From Pseudomonadota bacterium (GTDB taxonomy: Bacteria; Pseudomonadota; Alphaproteobacteria; Rhizobiales; Rhizobiaceae), in contig JAEXMK010000067.1 of the NCBI GenBank assembly GCA_023444445.1, forward strand, positions 1 to 8,976: a DNA stretch of 8,976 nucleotides, read 5' to 3'. How positions within the stretch are numbered: position 1 is the first letter of the stretch; every line of letters starts with the position of its first letter. Positions 1-4,616 of this stretch are shown here, piece by piece. The position numbers and the translations under genes are program-made. The notes under the pieces are model-generated. The model did not search any database. It was not told where the DNA came from and saw only the letters and a list, made by a program, of their open reading frames with translations.

Positions 1-252
1 TACACCAACGACACTGATCCACAGCGTGGCATTTGTGTGCCCAAAAACACCACGAAAGCAACACCTCTTTTGCACGCGGTTTCCGTGACATATCGAGCGT
101 TTACGTTATCGAACCCCGCAAGACGGGTAGGTGTGTTTTTGCGTGCACGGCTGGACCAGTGCGGAGTCACCTGACGGTTCCCCCGTCTCATCAGGGCCTG
201 ACCGACCCAACCCCGGCATCCCCGGGTATGTAACAGGGAGTTTTTAGAACGA
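1..252 (+). promoter_or_regulatory. Non-coding upstream/leader region of carD
   Basis: No convincing gene is visible in these bases; a frame open from base 1 to 174 and a small ATG frame at 33-233 resemble nothing I recognise. A possible sigma-70 promoter is CGTGAC at 84-89, close to the rhizobial -35 CTTGAC, followed 17 bases later by a weak -10 near 107-112 (TATCGA). If that is right, the transcript has a leader of more than 100 bases. The leader contains two short hairpins: GACGG/CCGTC at 173-187, and CCCGG/CCGGG at 212-226, which lies just before the GGGAG ribosome binding site at 236-240. The promoter is inferred from spacing and consensus only. Confidence 0.35.
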
Positions 253-822
253 ATGACGACCCAGCAGAAGAAATCTCCAGCACATCACGGCTTTAAAACC
301 GGTGAAGCGATTGTGTATCCCGCTCATGGTGTCGGTACCATTTCTGCCATCGAGGAACAAGAAGTCGCCGGCATGAAGCTCGAGCTTTTTGTCATTGATT
401 TCGAAAAAGACAAGATGCGTCTTAAAGTTCCCGTCGCTAAAGCCGTCAGCATCGGCATGCGCAAGCTTTCCGAAGGCGATTTTGTCGAGCGGGCGCTGAA
501 AGTGGTGCAGGGCAAGGCACGCGTGAAGCGGACCATGTGGTCTCGCCGTGCGCAGGAATATGATGCGAAGATCAATTCCGGCGATCTCATCGCGATTGCG
601 GAAGTTGTGCGCGATCTCTACCGTGCGGAAAACCAGCCGGAGCAGTCCTATTCCGAGCGTCAGCTTTATGAAGCTGCTCTCGATCGCATGGCGCGCGAAA
701 TCGCCGCTGTGAACAAGATGTCGGAAACCGAGGCTGTTCGCCTGGTGGAAGTCAACCTTGCCAAAGGCCCCAAGCGTGGCAAGGCTGTCGAAGAAGACGA
801 TTCTCAGGATGAAGCCGCTTAA
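253..822 (+). CDS. carD: CarD/CdnL family RNA polymerase-binding transcription regulator
   Basis: Predicted 189-residue CarD/CdnL protein. In mycobacteria and Caulobacter, members of this family bind the RNA polymerase beta subunit and stabilise open promoter complexes, notably at rRNA promoters. The N-terminal Tudor-like RNA polymerase interaction domain spans roughly residues 14-70 (FKTGEAIVYPAHGVGTI, then a beta-rich KLELFVIDF stretch). A helical DNA-binding part follows at about 75-170. It includes Trp96 in the MWSRRAQEY segment, in the position of the tryptophan that wedges into the promoter in characterised homologues. The tail (from about 171) is a basic KGPKRGK patch and then acidic, probably disordered. 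The ATG at 253 follows GGGAG at 236-240 with a rather long 12-base gap. The gene stands alone and ends at two tandem hairpins. The family call is secure; carD and cdnL are both used as names. Confidence 0.93.
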   Translation: MTTQQKKSPAHHGFKTGEAIVYPAHGVGTISAIEEQEVAGMKLELFVIDFEKDKMRLKVPVAKAVSIGMRKLSEGDFVERALKVVQGKARVKRTMWSRRAQEYDAKINSGDLIAIAEVVRDLYRAENQPEQSYSERQLYEAALDRMAREIAAVNKMSETEAVRLVEVNLAKGPKRGKAVEEDDSQDEAA

Positions 823-834
823 TAGCGGCCTTTT
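814..834 (+). terminator. Hairpin overlapping the carD stop codon
   Basis: A 6-bp stem, GCCGCT at 814-819 with AGCGGC at 824-829, encloses a TAAT loop whose first three bases are the carD stop codon. A short pyrimidine run (CTTTTCCTT) follows. On its own it is a weak intrinsic terminator, but it lies immediately before a stronger one. Confidence 0.5.
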
Positions 835-840
835 CCTTCT

Positions 841-871
841 AAAAAAACCCGCCTTGATGGCGGGTTTTTTG
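841..871. terminator. Bidirectional intrinsic terminator between carD and the L,D-transpeptidase gene
   Basis: ACCCGCC (847-853) and GGCGGGT (859-865) form a perfect 7-bp stem with a 5-base loop. It is flanked by an A run at 841-847 and a T run at 865-870, so it can act on transcripts from either side: carD from the left, and the minus-strand transpeptidase gene that ends at 896. Confidence 0.88.
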
Positions 872-895
872 TTGCCTGATTGGCTGTATTGTCCA

Positions 896-1444
896 TCACA
901 GAATACGGATTTTCGTACCCTTGCTAATATGGGGCAGGATGCGCCTCATGTCGCGGGGGTGGACCGCAACGCATCCTGCGGTTGGCTCATATCCCGGCCG
1001 GATCAAATGCATGAAGATCGCCGAGCCGCGGTTGCGGCTTCTCGAGGTGATATTCCAGTCCAGCACCAGACAGACGTCATAGAGGCCGTCCTTGCGCATC
1101 ATTTCTTCATGACTTGGTGTAAAGGGCGCCTTGACCAGCCTATTGTAATTGGGATTGCGAGGGTCGTCGCACCACAGCATGGACTTCAGCGTTCGTTGCA
1201 TCGGCAACGCCGTCGCAATGGCGGAAATGCGATCGCCGCGATAAAATCCTTGCAGCAGGCGGGTGACGGAAATCGGTGATTTACCGTCTCCCTCGCGTTT
1301 CAGCACGGTGCGGCCATGACGCCCAATGGCGGCGGGAAAGGTGAGATGCCCAAGTTGCACGATCGCGCGGCTGATTTTCATGGGAGCCGGCCGAACCATG
1401 AGTGTCGATACGCGTTTACGTTGTTCCGTGGGGCGTTTGCTCAT
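896..1444 (-). CDS. L,D-transpeptidase (YkuD) family protein
   Basis: A 182-residue protein made up almost entirely of a YkuD-type L,D-transpeptidase domain. Such enzymes form 3-3 peptidoglycan cross-links, or attach proteins to peptidoglycan, through a catalytic cysteine. The segment FPAAIGRHGRTVLKREGDGKSPI (about residues 36-58) is the usual start of the fold. The active site is His146 (FMHLIRPGYEP) and Cys158 (TAGCVAVHP), with TAGC where the classical motif has SHGC. The protein resembles the compact YkuD group rather than the long ErfK/YbiS enzymes. No signal peptide or membrane segment is visible at the basic N-terminus (MSKRPTEQRKRV), which is odd for a cell-wall enzyme. The ATG at 1444 was chosen; a GTG at 1453 is in frame, and neither has a good ribosome binding site. 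It is divergent from the response regulator gene and shares a terminator with carD. Confidence 0.82.
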   Translation of the reverse strand: MSKRPTEQRKRVSTLMVRPAPMKISRAIVQLGHLTFPAAIGRHGRTVLKREGDGKSPISVTRLLQGFYRGDRISAIATALPMQRTLKSMLWCDDPRNPNYNRLVKAPFTPSHEEMMRKDGLYDVCLVLDWNITSRSRNRGSAIFMHLIRPGYEPTAGCVAVHPRDMRRILPHISKGTKIRIL

Positions 1445-1582
1445 GTTTTTCACGAGATTTTGCTTTGCAGGTTATTTAACGTGAAGTCATAGCACTTCAT
1501 CATATGATGGCAATGGGTTGACCTTTTACCGGCAAATCGCTGAATTGGCTGACGATTAAAGTAAGAAAGGCTGAGAATCCGA
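1445..1582. promoter_or_regulatory. Divergent promoter region with two dyads
   Basis: This region lies between the transpeptidase gene (leftward) and the response regulator gene (rightward). Rightward, GTTGAC at 1517-1522 matches the -35 of rhizobial promoters, with a poor -10 (TGAATT, 1541-1546). Leftward, TTGCCA (1513-1508) and TATGAC (1491-1486) are separated by 16 bases. Between them lie two inverted repeats: TGAAGT-N6-ACTTCA at 1482-1499, and the perfect 12-bp palindrome CATCATATGATG at 1498-1509. The repeats are directly visible; the promoter elements and any operator role are inferred. Confidence 0.4.
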
Positions 1583-2266
1583 ATGACGGCTCGCACTATC
1601 CTTCTGGTGGACGATGACGACGATCTTCGGGAGACGCTGACCGAGCAATTGTCTCCCTATGAGGAATTCTCGCTCTTGAGCGGTGCGAATGCCGCGCAGG
1701 CGATGCAGACTGCCAAAACCGCTCAGGTCGATCTTCTGATCATGGATGTAGGCCTGCCGGACATGGATGGCCGTGAAGCGGTTAAGCTGTTGCGCAAGGG
1801 CGGCTTCAAGGCGCCGATCATTATGCTGACCGGGCACGACACCGATTCCGATACGATCCTTGGGCTCGAAGCCGGGGCCAATGATTATGTGACGAAACCT
1901 TTCCGTTTCGCGGTGCTTCTTGCGCGCATCCGGGCGCAGCTGCGCCAGTATGAACAGAGCGAGGACGCGGTTTTCACCGTTGGTCCTTACCAGTTCAAGC
2001 CCAGCCAGAAGTTGCTGACAACGGAAGACGGCAAGAAAATCCGTCTGACGGAAAAGGAAGCGGCGATCATTCGTTATCTCTACCGTGCTGGCAGCACGGT
2101 GGTAACGCGCGACGTTTTGCTCGAAGAGGTCTGGGGTTACAATTCCGGTGTGACGACGCATACGCTCGAAACGCATGTCTATCGCCTGCGCCAGAAGATT
2201 GAACGGGATCCGTCAAATGCCGAAATCCTGGTGACCGAGAACGGTGGTTACAAGATCGTTCCCTGA
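1583..2266 (+). CDS. cenR: OmpR/PhoB-family response regulator, probably CenR
   Basis: A complete 227-residue response regulator. The receiver domain (about 5-118) has the acidic pocket Asp10-Asp12, phosphoacceptor Asp55 in LLIMDVGLPD, switch residue Thr83 in MLTGH and Lys105 in the DYVTKPF motif. A winged-helix DNA-binding domain (about 128-227) has the recognition segment TTHTLETHVYRLRQKIE and the terminal wing GGYKIVP. The sequence resembles the alphaproteobacterial regulator CenR, which pairs with the kinase CenK in Caulobacter and controls envelope integrity; the symbol is from memory and unproven. No histidine kinase gene lies in the window, so the partner must be encoded elsewhere. The ATG follows AAGG at 1567-1570 with 12 bases between. 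Placement opposite a peptidoglycan enzyme fits an envelope role, but that link is inferred. Confidence 0.88.
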   Translation: MTARTILLVDDDDDLRETLTEQLSPYEEFSLLSGANAAQAMQTAKTAQVDLLIMDVGLPDMDGREAVKLLRKGGFKAPIIMLTGHDTDSDTILGLEAGANDYVTKPFRFAVLLARIRAQLRQYEQSEDAVFTVGPYQFKPSQKLLTTEDGKKIRLTEKEAAIIRYLYRAGSTVVTRDVLLEEVWGYNSGVTTHTLETHVYRLRQKIERDPSNAEILVTENGGYKIVP

Positions 2267-2298
2267 GCCACTTGTTGTCTATGTCGTTTGATAGGTCG

Positions 2299-2345
2299 CG
2301 CCGCGTGTCGACAAGGATGCGCGGCGTTCTAACATCTTGTATTTT
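2299..2345 (+). terminator. Candidate weak terminator after the response regulator gene
   Basis: CGCCGCG (2299-2305) and CGCGGCG (2320-2326) form a perfect 7-bp GC stem with a 14-base loop, 32 bases after the stop codon. The following sequence is T-rich (TTCTAACATCTTGTATTTT) but has no uninterrupted T run. It is therefore either a weak intrinsic terminator or a processing/stability hairpin. Confidence 0.4.
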
Positions 2346-2358
2346 GAGTACCGATATT

Positions 2359-2395
2359 GGAAAACCGCTATTGTGATGCAGGCGGTTTTCCGGAG
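2359..2395 (+). promoter_or_regulatory. Stem-loop abutting the ribosome binding site of the cNMP-binding gene
   Basis: GGAAAACCGC (2359-2368) and GCGGTTTTCC (2382-2391) form a perfect 10-bp inverted repeat with a 13-base loop. The ribosome binding sequence GGAG at 2392-2395 begins at the base directly after the stem. No T run follows on either strand, so it does not look like a terminator. It may be a DNA operator, an mRNA structure affecting translation, or a processing site; the function is unknown. Confidence 0.5.
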
Positions 2396-2406
2396 TAGTG
2401 ATCGAC

Positions 2407-2862
2407 ATGGCCTTGACGGACGATATAATTCTGCTGGGGCAAGTGCCGTTGTTCGCAGGTTTCAGCGACGATCAGCTGCGGCTTATCGCCTTTGGTGCTG
2501 AACGTCGCCGCGTGTCGGCCGGGCAGACATTGTTCCGGGAACATTCGCCGGCCGAATGCGCCTTTGCCGTGACATCGGGTCATTTTGAACTGTTTACTGC
2601 CGGGCGGGATGGCAAACCCCTGTTGCAGGCGACGCCCGGCAAGGGCGCTCTGCTTTCGGAGCTGGCGCTTTTCACTCTCTGTGAAAGGAAGTTTACCGCC
2701 GTCGCTGCTGAAGATTCCGAAGTCATCCGGATAACACGTATCCTCTTTCACCGGCTGGTGGAGGAGTTTCCGGAGGTTGCCGAGATCGTATCGGCGCGCA
2801 TTCGTGACAATATTGCGTCGCTGGCGGCGGGTGCCGCCCGTTTGCAGAACCGCTTCGTCTGA
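2407..2862 (+). CDS. Small stand-alone cyclic-nucleotide-binding-domain protein
   Basis: A 151-residue protein whose body (about 12-125) is a Crp/Fnr-type cNMP-binding beta-roll: LGQVPLFAGFSDDQL at the start, then SAGQTLFREHSPAECAFAVTSGHFELF. The region matching the phosphate-binding cassette is LLSELALFTLCERKFTAVA, retaining Glu85 and Arg94. However, Ser replaces the usual Gly, and Lys95 replaces the usual Ser/Ala after the arginine, so ligand binding is uncertain. The C-terminus is one helix (about 111-145) with no helix-turn-helix, so it is not a Crp-type DNA-binding regulator. The target of the signal is unknown. The ATG at 2407 sits 11 bases after GGAG; an in-frame GTG at 2398 is too close to that site. 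The gene follows cenR in the same direction and converges on the exonuclease gene 15 bp downstream. Confidence 0.78.
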   Translation: MALTDDIILLGQVPLFAGFSDDQLRLIAFGAERRRVSAGQTLFREHSPAECAFAVTSGHFELFTAGRDGKPLLQATPGKGALLSELALFTLCERKFTAVAAEDSEVIRITRILFHRLVEEFPEVAEIVSARIRDNIASLAAGAARLQNRFV

Positions 2863-2877
2863 CGCCAGCGCCGTTAT

Positions 2878-3681
2878 TCAGAAGCGAAAATGAGCCGTGA
2901 CGGGGACGTGGTCCGACGGCCGGTTCCAGCCGCGGGCTTCACGCAATATCTCGATTTTTTCAAGCGAGGAACCGAGATCCTGCGAGGACCATATATGATC
3001 GAGACGGCGGCCGCGATCAGCCGCTTCCCAATCCTTGGCGCGGTAGCTCCACCAGGTATAGATCTTTTCCGTCTCCGGCACGTTCAGGCGCATCAGATCG
3101 AGCCAGTTGCCCTGCTTCATGATATCAAGCATGCCCTCGGTTTCGACAGGCGTATGGCTGACGATCTTCAGAAGCTGCTTGTGAGACCAGACGTCATTTT
3201 CGAGCGGTGCGATGTTGAGATCGCCGACGAGAATGGACGATGTGCCAGGCACGCCATCGGCGCGCAGCGCCTTCATTTCCTCGATGAAATCGAGCTTGTG
3301 GCCGAATTTCGGGTTGATCGATCGATCCGGCTCGTCGCCGCCGGCTGGCACGTAGAAATTATGCAGCCGCACGCGGCGCGATCCGACCTGGAAAATCGCG
3401 GAGATATGCCGTGCATCGCCGATGCCACAATAATCCTGCCGGTGATCTTCGATCAGTGGGATTTTCGAAGCGATCGCCACACCGTGATAGCCCTTCTGGC
3501 CATGGATGATGACGTGTTCGTAACCGAGTGCCTTCAGCGGCTTCATCGGAAACTCGCCATTCGGGCACTTCGTCTCCTGCAGGCAGAGGATGTCAGGCTT
3601 GTAACGCACCAGAAACTGCTCGACGATCGGCATTCTGAGCCTGACCGAGTTGATGTTCCAGGTGGTTATCGAAAACGACAT
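2878..3681 (-). CDS. xthA: Exodeoxyribonuclease III (AP endonuclease)
   Basis: Predicted 267-residue enzyme of the exonuclease III / AP endonuclease family, acting in base-excision repair by cutting DNA at abasic sites and removing 3' blocking groups. The length is typical. Family motifs are in order: WNINSVR (8-14), the metal ligand Glu36 in LQETK, Tyr110 in NFYVPAGG, Asp154 and Asn156 in GDLNIAP, RLDHIW (226-231) and the catalytic His258 with Asp257 in SDHVP. The ATG at 3681 is preceded by GCGGAG seven bases upstream and begins the conserved SFSITTWNINSVR strand. A longer open frame reaches 3894, but it would run back through a terminator and into lolA. The gene is probably expressed alone, because a terminator at 3784-3814 separates it from lolA upstream. 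Rhizobial genomes often carry more than one Xth paralogue, so the exact symbol is tentative. Confidence 0.93.
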   Translation of the reverse strand: MSFSITTWNINSVRLRMPIVEQFLVRYKPDILCLQETKCPNGEFPMKPLKALGYEHVIIHGQKGYHGVAIASKIPLIEDHRQDYCGIGDARHISAIFQVGSRRVRLHNFYVPAGGDEPDRSINPKFGHKLDFIEEMKALRADGVPGTSSILVGDLNIAPLENDVWSHKQLLKIVSHTPVETEGMLDIMKQGNWLDLMRLNVPETEKIYTWWSYRAKDWEAADRGRRLDHIWSSQDLGSSLEKIEILREARGWNRPSDHVPVTAHFRF

Positions 3682-3783
3682 GCATGTGCTCCGCTTTTGC
3701 CGCCACGAACCGCATGGCCGTGACATGTTTCCGGGGCGCAGGCTTATAACATCGCAACGAAAACGGGAACGTATTTTAGCGGC

Positions 3784-3814
3784 AAAATGAAAAAGGCGAC
3801 CTGAGAGCCGCCTT
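3784..3814 (-). terminator. Intrinsic terminator of lolA
   Basis: Read on the minus strand, AAGGCGGC and GTCGCCTT (3814-3807 with 3800-3793) form an 8-bp stem with one G-U pair and a 6-base loop, followed by TTTTTCATTTT. It lies 27 bases after the lolA stop and before the exonuclease III gene, so it separates the two transcripts. Confidence 0.8.
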
Positions 3815-3841
3815 TCGAAGAGCTTGCAGGGGCGAGGAACG

Positions 3842-4516
3842 TCAGCCGCCTTTGCGCACTTCCTCATAATTGATGTTGAAGACCCGCTCATCAAGGTTCA
3901 CGCCGGTCTGGACGTTGAAAATCATGACCGTCGTATCCTTGTTCTGGGCGTCGGTCGTGGTCCATTGCCTCAGATCGAAGGTCTTTGGATCGAACATCAG
4001 CGTAATGGTGGAGTCGCCAAAAACGCTCTTGTCACCCAGCACGATGGTGGTCAGGTCCGATTCTTCCTTCACGTTCCGGACCTTCTGGTTGCTGAGATCG
4101 ATCTTGTCGGAGAGAAGCAGGCTGAGCGGGGTCTTTGATAGCGGATAAAGATCCCATGTCTTCAGTTTCATGTTGCCGATGACGACATTCCGGCCATCGG
4201 AGATGACGCGCATGGGCGAGGGATCTTCATAATTGAAGCGAAGCTTGCCCGGCCGTTCAATGTAAAATTTGCCACCGGTTTGTTCGCCGCGCGGGCCGAA
4301 CTGCACGAATTCACCCATCATGGTTTTGACCGAAGAGAAGTGATTGGCGATTTTCTGCGCCGTCGCGGTATTACTGGCCGCCTGGGCAAATGCGTCGAGC
4401 GGCGAAAGGCCGGCGATAACCGCAGCCATGGAAAACGCCGTCAGCACGCCACGTCGCGTCATGCCGTTTTGTGTGGCGTTTGCGGTGGCCGTGTCGCCGG
4501 TGGTGAGGTCGTTCAT
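3842..4516 (-). CDS. lolA: LolA-type outer-membrane lipoprotein carrier protein
   Basis: Predicted 224-residue periplasmic LolA-family protein. LolA takes lipoproteins from the LolCDE transporter at the inner membrane and carries them to the outer membrane. The mature part shows family features: VKTMMGEFVQFGPRGEQTGGKFYIERPGKLRFNYE (about 63-97, the strand pair with the RPG turn), then the SDGRNVVIGN hairpin and the C-terminal strands to residue 218. The N-terminus has a 20-residue polar extension, then TRRGVLTAF, a hydrophobic segment and a likely cleavage site after AFA (44) or AQA (46). The adjacent arginines (21-22) suggest Tat-type export. The ATG at 4516 was chosen because AAGGAG lies six bases before it; upstream in-frame ATGs overlap or precede this site. 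lolA follows ftsK by 100 bases, the same order as in E. coli and many proteobacteria, and ends at its own terminator. Confidence 0.88.
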   Translation of the reverse strand: MNDLTTGDTATANATQNGMTRRGVLTAFSMAAVIAGLSPLDAFAQAASNTATAQKIANHFSSVKTMMGEFVQFGPRGEQTGGKFYIERPGKLRFNYEDPSPMRVISDGRNVVIGNMKLKTWDLYPLSKTPLSLLLSDKIDLSNQKVRNVKEESDLTTIVLGDKSVFGDSTITLMFDPKTFDLRQWTTTDAQNKDTTVMIFNVQTGVNLDERVFNINYEEVRKGG

Positions 4517-4575
4517 TCTATTCTCCTTCATCGCAGCGATTGTCCGCATAAAAGGCGGCGGCTTCATGACGTTGA

Positions 4576-4593
4576 AAGCGTGTAATAACGCTT
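4576..4593. other. Small stem-loop in the ftsK-lolA gap
   Basis: AAGCGT (4576-4581) and ACGCTT (4588-4593) form a perfect 6-bp stem with a 6-base loop. It lies 23 bases after the ftsK stop in the 100-base gap before lolA. No T run follows on the minus strand, so it is not a convincing terminator; lolA may be read through from ftsK. Confidence 0.35.
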
Positions 4594-4616
4594 CTTCGCC
4601 CCGCTTGGTTGCGGAC

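Noticed and set aside
33..233. 66-codon frame upstream of carD
   Set aside because: No ribosome binding site at its ATG, no recognisable features, and it covers the probable carD promoter and leader.
1476..1490. Possible CtrA site TTAA-N7-TCAT before cenR
   Set aside because: Only one half-site matches; two mismatches in the second make it no better than chance.
2890..3723. 277-codon open frame opposite exonuclease III
   Set aside because: Exonuclease III has all its family motifs on the other strand; the antisense product resembles nothing known.
3682..3894. N-terminal extension of exonuclease III
   Set aside because: It would cross the lolA terminator and enter the lolA coding sequence; the ATG at 3681 has a good ribosome binding site and starts the conserved fold.
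4517..4567. Longer LolA start
   Set aside because: The upstream ATGs precede or overlap AAGGAG, which is ideally spaced for the ATG at 4516.
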